A stretch of DNA of 64,000 nt from Bradyrhizobium daqingense (GCF_021044685.1 NZ_CP088014.1:496001-560000), one strand, 5' to 3'; shown: positions 33,612-42,703, numbered from the stretch's first letter. A program made the numbers and translations. The notes: generated by a model from the letters alone, not told the origin.

Positions 33612-34103
33612 ATGACCACGACCACCGGCCCTCACCCGACGCGGCGCCTGATTCTGCAGGGCGCAGCCTCTGTCGCGCTGATCGGCCTTGGCAACCTGCT
33701 GTTCGCAGCCAGCCCGGCGCGCGCGGCGGCGAACGACAAATATCCGGAAGAGGCGTTCAAGCAGAAGAGCGAGGCCGACGCGATCAAGGCGCTCTATGGC
33801 AAGACAGCCGAGCCCTCCGACAAGGTCAAGCTGGATGCGCCGGAGATCGCCGAGAACGGCGGCGTCGTTCCGGTGTCGGTGACGACGACGCTCGACAAGG
33901 TGACCTCGATCTCGTTCTTCGTGGCCGAGAACCCGTTCGCGCTGGCCGCGTCCTACAAGATCGCAGATGGCACGATTCCGGGTGTCGCCAACCGGCTGAA
34001 GATGGCCAAGACCACCAAACTGGTCGCGATCGTCGAAGCCGACGGCAAGCTCTACAGCGCGACCAAAGAGGTCAAGGTCACCGTCGGCGGTTGCGGCGGT
34101 TAA
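33612..34103 (+). CDS. soxY: thiosulfate oxidation carrier protein SoxY
   Basis: 163 residues from ATG at 33612, with AGGAGA upstream. A twin-arginine-type signal (PTRRLILQGAASVALIG) precedes the mature domain. The C-terminus ends VTVGGCGG, the flexible arm of SoxY with the carrier Cys161 on which sulfur intermediates are covalently bound. SoxY forms a heterodimer with SoxZ, encoded 15 bp downstream, and is exported with it. Confidence 0.95.
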   Translation: MTTTTGPHPTRRLILQGAASVALIGLGNLLFAASPARAAANDKYPEEAFKQKSEADAIKALYGKTAEPSDKVKLDAPEIAENGGVVPVSVTTTLDKVTSISFFVAENPFALAASYKIADGTIPGVANRLKMAKTTKLVAIVEADGKLYSATKEVKVTVGGCGG

Positions 34104-34118
34104 GCGAGGCAGTTCGAC

Positions 34119-34430
34119 ATGGCATCCAGCATTCGCGTGCGCGCAACATCCAACGGCGACATCACCGAGGTGCAGGCGCTGATCCAGCACCCCATGGATA
34201 CGGGCCTCGTCAAGAATCCCAACGGCGAGCTGATCCCGGCGCACTACATCAAGGAGCTGAAATTCGAATGTAACGGCAAGGACGTCTTCGTCGCCAATTG
34301 GGGCACCGCGGTCTCCAAGGACCCCTACGTCAAGTTCAGCTTCAAGGGTGCCAAGAAGGGCGACGAGCTCAAGATCTCCTGGACCGACAACAAGGGTGGC
34401 TCGGACACGACCACCGCGAAGATCGCGTGA
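34119..34430 (+). CDS. soxZ: thiosulfate oxidation carrier complex protein SoxZ
   Basis: 103 residues, without its own signal, as usual for SoxZ, which is exported with SoxY. Family features: SIRVRATSNGDITEVQALIQ, HPMDTGLVKN, IPAHYIKELKFECNGKDVF and the immunoglobulin-like fold end ISWTDNKGGSDT. Its TGA shares bases with the soxA ATG (TGATG), so the two are translationally coupled. Confidence 0.95.
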   Translation: MASSIRVRATSNGDITEVQALIQHPMDTGLVKNPNGELIPAHYIKELKFECNGKDVFVANWGTAVSKDPYVKFSFKGAKKGDELKISWTDNKGGSDTTTAKIA

Positions 34431-35293
34431 TGAAGACCCGATCTGTCCTCCTGCTTGGCTCGCTCAGCGCCGCGCTCGTCGCGTTCGCCCTCACCTCTCC
34501 GCGCGTGGTCGCGGCCGACAAGGTCGATCCCGTCACCGACGCCAAGGCGTTCCAGAACTTCTTCTTCCAGAAATTTCCTGATGTGAAGCACGAGGACTTC
34601 GTCAACGGTCCTTATTCCATGAACGAGGATCTGAAGCGGCAGTGGCAGGAGAAGGAGGAATTCCCGCCCTACGAGTTCGCGCTCGAGGCCGGCAAGGAGA
34701 TGTTCTCGACCCCGTTCAAGAACGGCAAGACCTACGCCGATTGCTTCCCGAACGGCGGCATCGGCATCCGCCAGAACTATCCATATTTCGACGAGAAGGA
34801 AGGCAAGGTCGTCACGCTGGAGCTCGCGCTCAACCGCTGCCGCGAAGCCAATGGCGAGGCGCCCTATTCCTACGTCAAGGACGAGATGGCCTCACTCACC
34901 GCCTACATGGCCTACACCTCCCGCGGCAAGCTGATGGACATCAAGATTCCCGATGATCCCCGCGCGCTCGCGGCGTACGAGAACGGCAAGCGCTACTTCT
35001 ACACCCGCCGCGGCCAGATGAACTTCTCCTGCGCGAGCTGCCATGTGCAGAGCCCGGGCGAGCGCATCCGCGCCGAGATCCTGGCGCCGGCGCTGGGCAT
35101 CGTCAACGCGATGCCGATCTACCGGTCCGAATGGAGCGGCATGGGCACGACCAGCCGCCGCTTCGTCACCTGCAACAGCCAGACCCGCGCGGTTCCGCTG
35201 GAGCCGCAGGCGGACGAATATCGCGACGTCGAATATTTCCTGTCCTATGTCGCCAACGGCCTGCCGATCTCGGGACCCGGAGCACGGCCATGA
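34430..35293 (+). CDS. soxA: sulfur oxidation c-type cytochrome SoxA, mono-heme type
   Basis: 287 residues with a Sec signal (LLLGSLSAALVAFALTSPRVVA). Only one heme site is present, Cys201-Cys204-His205 (CASCH). In the N-terminal half, the first heme site of di-heme SoxA is replaced by Cys105 and Cys137, probably a disulfide. Cys248 in FVTCNSQTRAVP is the persulfide-modified active-site ligand. SoxA with SoxX catalyses oxidative coupling of thiosulfate to the SoxY cysteine. Confidence 0.95.
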   Translation: MKTRSVLLLGSLSAALVAFALTSPRVVAADKVDPVTDAKAFQNFFFQKFPDVKHEDFVNGPYSMNEDLKRQWQEKEEFPPYEFALEAGKEMFSTPFKNGKTYADCFPNGGIGIRQNYPYFDEKEGKVVTLELALNRCREANGEAPYSYVKDEMASLTAYMAYTSRGKLMDIKIPDDPRALAAYENGKRYFYTRRGQMNFSCASCHVQSPGERIRAEILAPALGIVNAMPIYRSEWSGMGTTSRRFVTCNSQTRAVPLEPQADEYRDVEYFLSYVANGLPISGPGARP

Positions 35294-35595
35294 CGCGGGC
35301 ATGTCTTCTCGCCATGCTGCTTGCGCTGGGCCTGATGCCAGCGGCACGCGCAGCCACCGAAGCGGATTACAAGGCGGCCTTCGCCGCGGCGGAAGCAGCC
35401 GCGAAGGAGGCGGCCGGCATGCGCAACCAATGGACCGTCACAGTGTCGGCGCTGGCGGCGGCAAAGAAGGCCGCCGATGGCGGCGATTTCGACCGCGCGA
35501 CCGCGGCAGCCAAGGAGGCCGAAGCGCTGGCTAAGGCCTCCATCTTCCAGGCGACGTCCGAAAAAGAAGCCTGGAAGGCCATGGAAATCCGCTAA
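35290..35595 (+). CDS. soxK: SoxXA-binding protein, SoxK/SAXB-like
   Basis: 101 residues, starting at an ATGA overlap with soxA. A Sec signal (LLAMLLALGLMPAARA) is followed by a short Ala/Lys/Glu-rich helical protein: KAAFAAAEAAAKEAAGMRNQ, WTVTVSALAAAKKAADGGDF and ATAAAKEAEALAKAS. Small periplasmic proteins of this kind next to soxA are known as SoxXA-binding proteins (SAXB/SoxK), which stimulate SoxXA. The family is low in complexity, so the call rests on position plus pattern. Confidence 0.7.
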   Translation: MTRACLLAMLLALGLMPAARAATEADYKAAFAAAEAAAKEAAGMRNQWTVTVSALAAAKKAADGGDFDRATAAAKEAEALAKASIFQATSEKEAWKAMEIR

Positions 35596-35638
35596 ACTGG
35601 CCGAGCGGGCGAGAAAATCGCGCTCCAAATTGCTCTTT

Positions 35639-35704
35639 GAGCATGATCTTGTCGGAAAACTGCTGCACATTTTGCGCTAAAGGCCCTTAGGGTCTGGATC
35701 ATGC
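35639..35704. repeat. GAGCATGATC repeat, family E copy 2, inside the sox operon
   Basis: Starts GAGCATGATCTTGTCGGAAA and ends GGGTCTGGATCATGC, matching 28605-28672 with a few differences. It sits in the 154-bp gap between soxK and soxB, the only long gap in the soxXYZAKB-dsrE run. Confidence 0.85.
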
Positions 35705-35749
35705 TTGTGGAACTGTTGCGTTGTCGAGAAGAGGCGCGGAGAATTTGAG

Positions 35750-37501
35750 ATGGCGATCCGCCGCCGCGATTTCCTGAAGAGCGCAGGCGTTGCCGCCGCA
35801 TCGCTCGGATTGCCGCGGCTCGCGCGCAGTGCCGACACCGCGAGCATCTACGACGTCGAGCGCTTCGGCAATGCGCGCATCCTGCACATCACCGACACGC
35901 ATGCGCAGCTCAATCCAGTCTATTTCCGCGAGCCCAGCGTCAATATCGGCATCGGCGAGATGGCGGGGCGGCCGCCGCATCTGGTCGGGCGGGCATTCCT
36001 GGAGCGCTTCGGCATCCGCTCCGACAGCGCGGATGCCTATGCCTTCACCTGTTTCGAGTTCGAGAAATCAGCGGGCCGTTTCGGCAAGCTCGGCGGCTTT
36101 GCCCATCTGAAGACGCTGATCGATCGCCTGCGCAGCGATGCCGATGAGAAGCATTCGCTGCTGCTCGACGGCGGCGATCTCTGGCAGGGCACGGGGTTGG
36201 CCAACGTCACGCAAGGCCGCGACATGGTCGAGGTCGCCAACCTGCTCGGCATCGAGGCGATGACCGGGCATTGGGAGTTCACCTATGGCGAGCAGGCGCT
36301 GCGCGACAATCTCGAGCGCTTCAAGGGCGAGTTCCTGGCGCAGAACGTTTTCCTGACCGAGGAGGCTGCGTTCAACGACGCTCCCGCCTTCGACAAGGCC
36401 AGCGGTCGCGTCTTCAAACCGTCCATTATCAGGGAGCTCGGCGGACACCGCATCGCGATCGTCGGCCAGGCCTTCCCCTACGTGCCGATCGCCCATCCGA
36501 AGCGGTTCACGCCGGACTGGACCTTCGGCATCCGCGAGGAGGAATTGCAGAAGCATGTCGATGCCCTGCGCGGCACCGACAAGGTCGATGCCGTCATCCT
36601 GCTCTCGCACAACGGCATGGACGTGGATCTCAAGCTCGCGAGCCGCGTCACCGGCATCGACGTCATCCTGGGCGGCCATAGCCATGACGCCGTACCGCAG
36701 CCGATGCCGGTGAGGAACGCCGGCGGCACCACGTTCGTCACCAATGCCGGCTCCAACGGAAAATTTCTTGGCGTGCTCGATCTCGCCATCAGCAAGGGCA
36801 AGATCACCGACGTCAAATATCATCTGCTGCCGGTCTTTTCCGAGCTGCTGAAGCCGGACCCTGCCATGGCCGAGTTGATCGGCCGGCTGCGCGAACCGCA
36901 CGTGAGCGACTGGTCGGAGAAGATCGCAACGCCCGCCCGCCTGCTCTACCGCCGCGGCAATTTTTCGGGTCCGGTCGACGAGCTGATCTGCACGGCACTG
37001 CGCACCGAGCTCGATGCCGAGATCGCGCTGTCGCCCGGTTTCCGCTGGGGCATCACCGCGCTGACGGGCCAGGCGCTGACCATGGAGGATCTGCTCGCGG
37101 AAACCGCCATCACCTATCCCGAGACCTATGTGCAGGAGATGACCGGCGCGCAGATCAAGGACGTGCTGGAGGACATCTGCGACAACCTCTTCAACGCCGA
37201 TCCCTACTACCAGCAGGGTGGCGACATGGTGCGCGCCGGCGGCCTCAGCTACACCTGCACGCCGGACGCTGCGATCGGCAGTCGCATCTCCGAACTGAAG
37301 CTCGGCAACGGCAAGACGCTCGCCGCCAACCACCGCTACAAGGTCGCGGGCTGGGCCTCGGTCAACGGCCAGCAGGGCGCGCCGGTGTGGGATGTGGTCG
37401 GAAAATATCTGCGCTCGGGTCGGATGATGCCCGAACGGCTCGGCGCCGGCGTCACGCTGAAAGGCGTCGACGGCAATCCGGGCATTGCAGGACAGGGATG
37501 A
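35750..37501 (+). CDS. soxB: thiosulfohydrolase SoxB
   Basis: 583 residues from ATG at 35750. A twin-arginine signal (AIRRRDFLKSAGVAAASLGL) is followed by the metallophosphatase/5'-nucleotidase fold: ILHITDTHAQLNPVYF, LLLDGGDLWQGTG, the SoxB-specific EAMTGHWEFTYG, VILLSHNGMD and ILGGHSHDAVPQ for the di-manganese site. The C-terminal domain has LLAETAITYPETYVQEMTG. It releases sulfate from the SoxY-bound S-thiosulfonate. Its stop overlaps the next gene (ATGA). Confidence 0.96.
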   Translation: MAIRRRDFLKSAGVAAASLGLPRLARSADTASIYDVERFGNARILHITDTHAQLNPVYFREPSVNIGIGEMAGRPPHLVGRAFLERFGIRSDSADAYAFTCFEFEKSAGRFGKLGGFAHLKTLIDRLRSDADEKHSLLLDGGDLWQGTGLANVTQGRDMVEVANLLGIEAMTGHWEFTYGEQALRDNLERFKGEFLAQNVFLTEEAAFNDAPAFDKASGRVFKPSIIRELGGHRIAIVGQAFPYVPIAHPKRFTPDWTFGIREEELQKHVDALRGTDKVDAVILLSHNGMDVDLKLASRVTGIDVILGGHSHDAVPQPMPVRNAGGTTFVTNAGSNGKFLGVLDLAISKGKITDVKYHLLPVFSELLKPDPAMAELIGRLREPHVSDWSEKIATPARLLYRRGNFSGPVDELICTALRTELDAEIALSPGFRWGITALTGQALTMEDLLAETAITYPETYVQEMTGAQIKDVLEDICDNLFNADPYYQQGGDMVRAGGLSYTCTPDAAIGSRISELKLGNGKTLAANHRYKVAGWASVNGQQGAPVWDVVGKYLRSGRMMPERLGAGVTLKGVDGNPGIAGQG

Positions 37502-37956
37502 TGCGGCTGCCGATCTTATCTGCGCTTCTGCTGGCGCTGCTCGCGTGGACGGCGATGCCGCCGGCGCTTGCGCAGCAAGTACCGCTTCAGGACAAGCCGT
37601 TTGCCGAGCACAAGGTCGTGCTCCAGCTCTCCGATGGCGATGCGAAGAAGCAGGCGCTGGTGCTCAGCGTCGCCAACAATCTGTTGAAGGCCTACGACCC
37701 CGACAAGATCGCAATCGAGGTGGTGGCGTTCGGTCCCGGCATCGACCTGTTGCAATCAGGCAGCGAGCGCCGCAAGCAGGTCGAGAGCCTGATCGCGCAG
37801 GGCGTGCGCTTCGACATCTGCCTCAACACGGTCGACACGGTGGAGCGGGAGACCGGCAAGCGACCGGAGTTCATCCCGGGCGCGACGCCGGTGCAGGTCG
37901 GGGTCGGGCAGATCCTGTTCCTGGTGCAGAACGGTTACACATTGGTTCGGCCATAG
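37498..37956 (+). CDS. periplasmic DsrE-like protein in sox cluster
   Basis: 152 residues from ATG at 37498, overlapping the soxB stop. Signal peptide LSALLLALLAWTAMPPALAQ. The DsrE/DsrF fold follows: KVVLQLSDGDAKKQALVLSV, PDKIAIEVVAFGPGIDLL and VRFDICLNTVDT with a single conserved Cys. DsrE-family proteins carry sulfane sulfur on such a Cys. This exported version, co-translated with soxB, may accept or donate sulfane sulfur in the periplasm; that role is inferred. Confidence 0.8.
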   Translation: MMRLPILSALLLALLAWTAMPPALAQQVPLQDKPFAEHKVVLQLSDGDAKKQALVLSVANNLLKAYDPDKIAIEVVAFGPGIDLLQSGSERRKQVESLIAQGVRFDICLNTVDTVERETGKRPEFIPGATPVQVGVGQILFLVQNGYTLVRP

Positions 37957-37987
37957 GGTTTGGGGCACGACGTTGCCCATACGCGAT

Positions 37988-38087
37988 GTCATTCCCCGCG
38001 AAAGCGGGGAATCCAGTAAGCCGCGGCCCCTCCGTATCCCACGACGGCCTCTGGAATACTGGATCGCCCGCCTTCGCGGGCGACGAC
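37988..38087. repeat. palindromic repeat, family D
   Basis: Left hairpin CATTCCCCGCGAAAGCGGGG, inner arms ATCCAGTA / TACTGGAT, right hairpin CGCCCGCCTTCGCGGGCGA. It lies between the dsrE-like gene and the persulfide dioxygenase gene and may separate the two transcripts. Confidence 0.85.
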
Positions 38088-38109
38088 CGTGCGCAACAAC
38101 AATCTTCTA

Positions 38110-38135
38110 TATTTTACTTGTCTTGCAGCAAAATA
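38110..38135. promoter_or_regulatory. AT-rich inverted repeat before the persulfide dioxygenase gene
   Basis: TATTTT (38110-38115) and AAAATA (38130-38135) in a short AT-rich island about 63-88 bp before the ATG. Related rhizobial genes are controlled by the ArsR-type repressor BigR binding AT-rich palindromes; whether this is such a site is a guess. No such regulator gene is in the window. Confidence 0.25.
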
Positions 38136-38197
38136 CTTCTCCTCTGGACCCATATGGTAGTAGAATCGTCGAAATCAGTTCCACGCCGGGTTCTGCC

Positions 38198-39235
38198 ATG
38201 ATCTTTCGACAGCTCTTCGACAGCGTTTCGGGCACTTACAGCTACCTTCTGGCCAGCCGCCCCGGCGGCGAGGCGCTGATCCTCGATCCCGTGCTGGAGA
38301 AGGTCGATCGCTACTGCCAGCTGCTGCGCGAGCTCGACCTCAAGCTGGTCAAGGCGGTGGACACCCATCTGCATGCCGACCACGTCACCGGGCTCGGCGA
38401 GCTGCGCGACCGCACCCATTGCATGACCGTGATGGGCGACCAGACTAAGGCCGACGTCGTCGCGATGCGGGTCGCCGACGGCGACAAGGTGACGATCGAA
38501 GGCCTGTCGCTCGACGTGATGTACACGCCGGGCCACACCGACGATTCCTATTCCTACCTGATGGGCGACCGCGTCTTCACCGGGGACACCCTGCTGATCC
38601 GCGGCACCGGCCGCACCGATTTCCAAAACGGCTCGTCGCGCGCACAGTACGAGTCGATTTTCAACCGCCTGCTCAAGCTGCCGGACGAGACGATGGTCTT
38701 CCCGGCGCACGACTACAAGGGCGACACCGTCTCCACCATCGGCGAGGAGAAGCGTTTCAATCCGCGGCTCCAGGTGCGCTCGGTCGACGAATATATCGAG
38801 CTGATGGCCAATCTGAAGCTGCCCAATCCGAAGATGATGGACGTCGCGGTGCCCGCCAACATGCATGTCGGCCTGCATCAGGAGGAGCTCGAGAAAGAGG
38901 GCCGCGCGCTCAGCGCGACCGAGGCGATCCGCATCCTCGGCCGGCCCGACATCCTGCTGGTCGATCTGCGCGAGAGCAACGAACGGATGAAGCACGGCAT
39001 GCTCGAAGGCGCGCTGCACACGCCCTATCAATCCGTCGAGGAGAGCCTCAAGCCCGGCGGCATGCTGCGCGAGGTCGCAGCCGCCACCGGCCGCCGTGTC
39101 GTGTTCTTCTGCGCCTTCGGCGAACGCTCGGCCATGGCGGTGGCTGCCGCCAAGGCGGCCGGCCTGTCCAACACCGCCCATATCGCCGGCGGCCTCGACG
39201 CCTGGAAAAAGGCGGGCGGGCCGGTGCTGCACTGA
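38198..39235 (+). CDS. persulfide dioxygenase-rhodanese fusion (ETHE1-like MBL plus rhodanese)
   Basis: 345 residues from ATG at 38198. The N-terminal metallo-beta-lactamase domain (1-230) has DTHLHADHVTG, GHTDDSYSYLM, FTGDTLLIRGTGRTDFQNG and VFPAHDYKG, the ETHE1 persulfide dioxygenase pattern with a mononuclear iron site. The rhodanese domain (about 245-345) has ILLVDLRESNERMKHGMLEG and active-site Cys305 in FCAFGERS. The fusion converts glutathione persulfide to sulfite and can move sulfur between thiosulfate and glutathione. Longer frames to 37973 are encoded by a repeat. It follows the sox cluster but has its own upstream region. Confidence 0.92.
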   Translation: MIFRQLFDSVSGTYSYLLASRPGGEALILDPVLEKVDRYCQLLRELDLKLVKAVDTHLHADHVTGLGELRDRTHCMTVMGDQTKADVVAMRVADGDKVTIEGLSLDVMYTPGHTDDSYSYLMGDRVFTGDTLLIRGTGRTDFQNGSSRAQYESIFNRLLKLPDETMVFPAHDYKGDTVSTIGEEKRFNPRLQVRSVDEYIELMANLKLPNPKMMDVAVPANMHVGLHQEELEKEGRALSATEAIRILGRPDILLVDLRESNERMKHGMLEGALHTPYQSVEESLKPGGMLREVAAATGRRVVFFCAFGERSAMAVAAAKAAGLSNTAHIAGGLDAWKKAGGPVLH

Positions 39236-39305
39236 ACGGCTTGCGCCAGATCAGGTCCTGCACATATGTCCCTGATAGGATCGGATGCAGCATCACCATC
39301 CGGGA

Positions 39306-39482
39306 ATGACCATGGCCAAGACCGGTAAGCCGAGCGAGCCGCCCAAGGCGCCTGAGAGGAAGGCGGAAGACAAGACGACGAAGCCCCCACAGCCGCGCGA
39401 GATCGACGACGACGATTACGAAGACGGCGACATCGCAACGCCGAAGCGTGATCGCTATGGCCCGGATGACGAGCCGGTTTGA
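39306..39482 (+). CDS. small charged Pro/Lys/Asp-rich protein, unknown
   Basis: 58 residues from ATG at 39306 (39312 also possible). It is a low-complexity, probably disordered protein: KPSEPPKAPERKAEDKTTK, then an acidic block EIDDDDYEDGDI and a short basic end. No signal peptide or domain. The composition and steady codon usage argue for a real gene, but nothing shows its role. It lies 70 bp after the persulfide dioxygenase gene on the same strand. Confidence 0.5.
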   Translation: MTMAKTGKPSEPPKAPERKAEDKTTKPPQPREIDDDDYEDGDIATPKRDRYGPDDEPV

Positions 39483-39680
39483 GGCGTGAAGGTTAAGTCT
39501 GGTGGTGCGCTGCTGCCCTACCCTTCAATGTGGAGGCAGCCTGCTCGTTTCTCCGACCTTGAGCAGGACCACGACGGGATGGAGCCCCACCCGCACTACC
39601 TGCCATGCGCCTGCGTTCATGGACAAATAACCGCCCTCCCCGATAGTTTGCGCGTCCATCGGGAGTGAAACGGAACTGCA
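39483..39680. other. 198-bp gap, nothing firmly recognised
   Basis: Between the small charged protein and an MFS gene. Minus-strand frames of 60-70 codons cross it but run into the MFS gene and look like shadows. It does not match the repeat families found elsewhere in the window. It could be the relic of a mobile element. Confidence 0.3.
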
Positions 39681-40889
39681 ATGGTCGACGTTCTCGCCGC
39701 ACCGCAGCAAGGCAAGGCGGACAGCGCGCTACGCACGCTAACGGGAATCTCGATCGCGCATTGGGTCAGCCATTTCCATCTGCTGGTTCTGCCGATGCTG
39801 TTCCCGTTCCTCAAGAGCCAGCTCGGCGTCGGCTATATCGAGCTCGGCTTCGCGCTCACCGTGTTCGCTGTGGTGTCCGGACTGACCCAGGCGCCGACCG
39901 GCTATCTCGTCGATCATTTTGGCGCGCGGCGCATCCTGCTGGCCGGGCTCGCGCTCGGCGGCTTGGCGCTGATCCTGCTCGGCCTGCATCTCAGCTACGC
40001 CTCGCTGATCGCCTGCGCCGTGCTGCTGGGCCTTGCCAACAGCGTCTATCATCCCGCCGATTACGCGATCCTCGCCGAGCACATGGACGAGGCGCGGATG
40101 GGCCGCGCCTTCTCGATCCACACCTTTGCCGGCTTTCTCGGCGGCGCCGTCGCACCGGCGATCGTGGCTGCGCTCGTCACGCTGTCCGGCGGCACGGGCG
40201 CGCTGATCGCCTCGGGCGCGATCGGCGTCGCAGTCGCCCTGCTGCTGATAGTCATGAACATTCCCGACGCCGGTGCGCACAAGAAAAAGCCCGGCAGCGA
40301 GAGCGCGCCCAAGCAGGCCGTGATCACGCCGGCGCTGGTCACGTTGACTGCGCTCTTCATGCTGCTGAGCCTGTCGGTTGCCGGCATCAACAATTTCGGC
40401 GTGGTGGCACTGATGAGCGGCTACGGCGCCTCCTACTCCGCCGCCAATATCGCGCTGACGGCCTTCCTTGGCGCCAGTGCCCTTGGCGTGCTCGCAGGCG
40501 GCGTCCTCGCCGACCGCACCGAGCGTCACGGCCAGGTCGCCGCGGCCTGCTTTGCGGTCAACGCGGCGATCGTGCTGCTGATCGCGCTGGTCACGCTGCC
40601 GAGCTGGGCCCTGACCGCCGCCATGACGGCCGCGGGCTTCCTCTCCGGCGTGATCGCACCCTCGCGCGACATGCTGGTGCGCAACGCGGCGCCTGCCGGC
40701 GCTGCGGGCCGCGCCTTCGGCATCGTCTCCACCGGCTTCAATCTCGGCGGCATCGTCTCACCGCTGCTGTTCGGCTGGATCATGGACCACAGCGCGCCGC
40801 ACTGGGTGTTCGGCGCGTCCGTGATCTTCATGGTGGCGACAGTGGTGCTGTCGCCGTTCACGGAGCGGAAGCGGCAACCACAAAGCTAG
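39681..40889 (+). CDS. MFS transporter, Fsr (fosmidomycin-resistance)-like
   Basis: 402 residues with about 12 membrane helices. The start HWVSHFHLLVLPMLFPFLKS, GFALTVFAVVSGLTQAPTGY and LVDHFGARRILLAGL have the arrangement of Fsr-like MFS proteins. NSVYHPADYAILAEHMDEAR fits too. The substrate is unknown; metabolite export or uptake is as likely as drug efflux. An amidohydrolase gene follows 42 bp downstream, so the carrier may move its substrate or product. Confidence 0.83.
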   Translation: MVDVLAAPQQGKADSALRTLTGISIAHWVSHFHLLVLPMLFPFLKSQLGVGYIELGFALTVFAVVSGLTQAPTGYLVDHFGARRILLAGLALGGLALILLGLHLSYASLIACAVLLGLANSVYHPADYAILAEHMDEARMGRAFSIHTFAGFLGGAVAPAIVAALVTLSGGTGALIASGAIGVAVALLLIVMNIPDAGAHKKKPGSESAPKQAVITPALVTLTALFMLLSLSVAGINNFGVVALMSGYGASYSAANIALTAFLGASALGVLAGGVLADRTERHGQVAAACFAVNAAIVLLIALVTLPSWALTAAMTAAGFLSGVIAPSRDMLVRNAAPAGAAGRAFGIVSTGFNLGGIVSPLLFGWIMDHSAPHWVFGASVIFMVATVVLSPFTERKRQPQS

Positions 40890-40931
40890 TCGTCGTCCCG
40901 GCGAAAGAAACAACAAACGGGAAGAAACACC

Positions 40932-42650
40932 ATGAGCACTCCTGATCTCGTGATCCGCGGCGGCACCGTTGCGGATGGACGCGGCGGTGAATTGGTCGAG
41001 GCGGATGTCGCCATCAGCGGCGGCAAGATCAGCGAGGTCGGGAAAGTCGCGGGCACAGGCCGCGAAGAGATCGACGCGCGTGGAAAGCTGGTCACGCCGG
41101 GCTTCGTCGACGTGCACACCCATTATGACGGCCAGGTCACCTGGAGCCAAGACATCACACCGTCGTCGCAGAACGGCGTCACCACCGCGATCATGGGCAA
41201 TTGCGGCGTCGGCTTCGCGCCGTGCAAGCCAGCCGACCACACCCGCCTGATCCAGCTGATGGAAGGCGTCGAAGACATTCCCGAGCCGGTGCTGAGCGCC
41301 GGCATCCCCTGGGCCTGGGAAAGCTTTCCCGATTACATGGACTGGCTGTCGAAGCGACATTTCGACATCGACGTCGGCGCGCAACTGCCGCATGCGGCGC
41401 TGCGGGTCTACGTCATGGGCGAGCGCGGCGCCCGCCGCGATCCCTCGACCGCAGAGGACAACGCGGCGATGGCGAAGCTCGCGGGCGAAGCGGTGCGCTC
41501 AGGCGCGCTCGGCTTCTCGACCTCGCGCACGCTCAATCATCGCACCTCGACCGGCGATTTCACGCCGACCCTGAAGGCGGGCGAGGACGAGCTCACCGCG
41601 ATCGCCGGCGCGATGCACCGCGAGGGCCGCAGCGTGCTGCAATTCGTGCTGGACCTGTCAACCATCCACGAGGACCTGCCGATGATGCTGCGGGTGGCGG
41701 ACACGACGAAGTGCCCGATCTCGTTCTCGATCACCCAGAACGACAAGGCGCCGCAGCGCTGGCGCCAGACGCTGGACGAGATCAATGCCGCCGCGCGGCG
41801 CGGCCTTTCCATCACCGCGCAGATCGCGGCGCGCCCCGTAGGCCTGCTGCTCGGGCTCGAACTGTCGCGCAATCCGTTCCAGACCCATCCGAGCTACCAG
41901 GCGATCGCGCATCTGCCGCTGCAGGAGCGCCTGGCGCGGCTGCATCAGAGCGACGTGCGCAAGGCGATCCTGAGCGAGACGGCGACCGCGACGGACGATC
42001 CGCTGTTCTTCCGTCCGAACTACGACAAGATGTTCCTGCTCGGCGATCCCCCCGATTACGAGCAGCCGCCGGAGAACGCGCTCGGACCGCAGGCGCGCAA
42101 GCAGGGCCGGCAGCCGGAAGAGCTCGCTTACGATGCGATGCTGTCGACCGACGGCCGCGGCATGCTCTACGTGCCGTTCCTCAACTATGCCGACGGCAAT
42201 CTGGATGCGACGCGCGAAATGCTGATCGATCCGCAATCGGTGCCGGGCTTGTCCGACGGCGGTGCGCATTGCGGCATCATCTGCGATGCCAGCTTCCCGA
42301 CTTATCTGCTGACGCACTGGACGCGGGACCGCAAGCGGGGCGAGAAACTGTCGATCCCGTTCGTGGTGGCGGCGCAGGCACGCAAGACCGCGCTCTCGGT
42401 CGGCCTCACCGACCGCGGGCTCATTGCTCCCGGTTACAAGGCCGACGTCAACGTGATCGACTATGATCGCCTGCACCTGCACCCGCCGAAGGTGCATTAC
42501 GACCTGCCGGTCGGAGGACGGCGGCTGCTGCAGGACGTCGACGGCTATGAAGCCACGATCGTGTCCGGCGTAGTGACGCGGCGGCAGGGCGAGGCCACCG
42601 GCAAGCGGCCCGGGAAGTTGATTCGGGGCGCGCAGGGAGTAGCGAACTAG
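40932..42650 (+). CDS. N-acyl-D-amino-acid deacylase family amidohydrolase
   Basis: 572 residues. The family start [20 protein letters not shown] is followed by the metal HxH in [18 protein letters not shown]. Then comes the D-aminoacylase-type Cys loop [28 protein letters not shown] and the catalytic-Asp region [19 protein letters not shown]. The C-terminal beta-sandwich has [19 protein letters not shown]. It hydrolyses an N-acyl or cyclic amide bond in the cytoplasm; the true substrate may not be a D-amino acid. Probably co-transcribed with the MFS gene before it. Confidence 0.88.
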   Translation: MSTPDLVIRGGTVADGRGGELVEADVAISGGKISEVGKVAGTGREEIDARGKLVTPGFVDVHTHYDGQVTWSQDITPSSQNGVTTAIMGNCGVGFAPCKPADHTRLIQLMEGVEDIPEPVLSAGIPWAWESFPDYMDWLSKRHFDIDVGAQLPHAALRVYVMGERGARRDPSTAEDNAAMAKLAGEAVRSGALGFSTSRTLNHRTSTGDFTPTLKAGEDELTAIAGAMHREGRSVLQFVLDLSTIHEDLPMMLRVADTTKCPISFSITQNDKAPQRWRQTLDEINAAARRGLSITAQIAARPVGLLLGLELSRNPFQTHPSYQAIAHLPLQERLARLHQSDVRKAILSETATATDDPLFFRPNYDKMFLLGDPPDYEQPPENALGPQARKQGRQPEELAYDAMLSTDGRGMLYVPFLNYADGNLDATREMLIDPQSVPGLSDGGAHCGIICDASFPTYLLTHWTRDRKRGEKLSIPFVVAAQARKTALSVGLTDRGLIAPGYKADVNVIDYDRLHLHPPKVHYDLPVGGRRLLQDVDGYEATIVSGVVTRRQGEATGKRPGKLIRGAQGVAN

Positions 42651-42663
42651 CGCGGCGTTGCCG

Positions 42664-42686
42664 CTTACCCTCCCCTGGAGGGTAAG
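42664..42686. terminator. 10-bp perfect hairpin between convergent genes
   Basis: CTTACCCTCC (42664-42673) / GGAGGGTAAG (42677-42686) with a 3-base loop, between the amidohydrolase (+) and MFS (-) stops. No T-run, but placement suits a bidirectional transcription stop. It may be a shortened member of a repeat family. Confidence 0.55.
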
Positions 42687-42703
42687 ACGGAGGCCACTCC
42701 TAA

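Noticed and set aside
37973..38197. 75-residue N-terminal extension of the persulfide dioxygenase
   Set aside because: The extension runs through the family D repeat; family members begin with MIFRQLFD, as at 38198.
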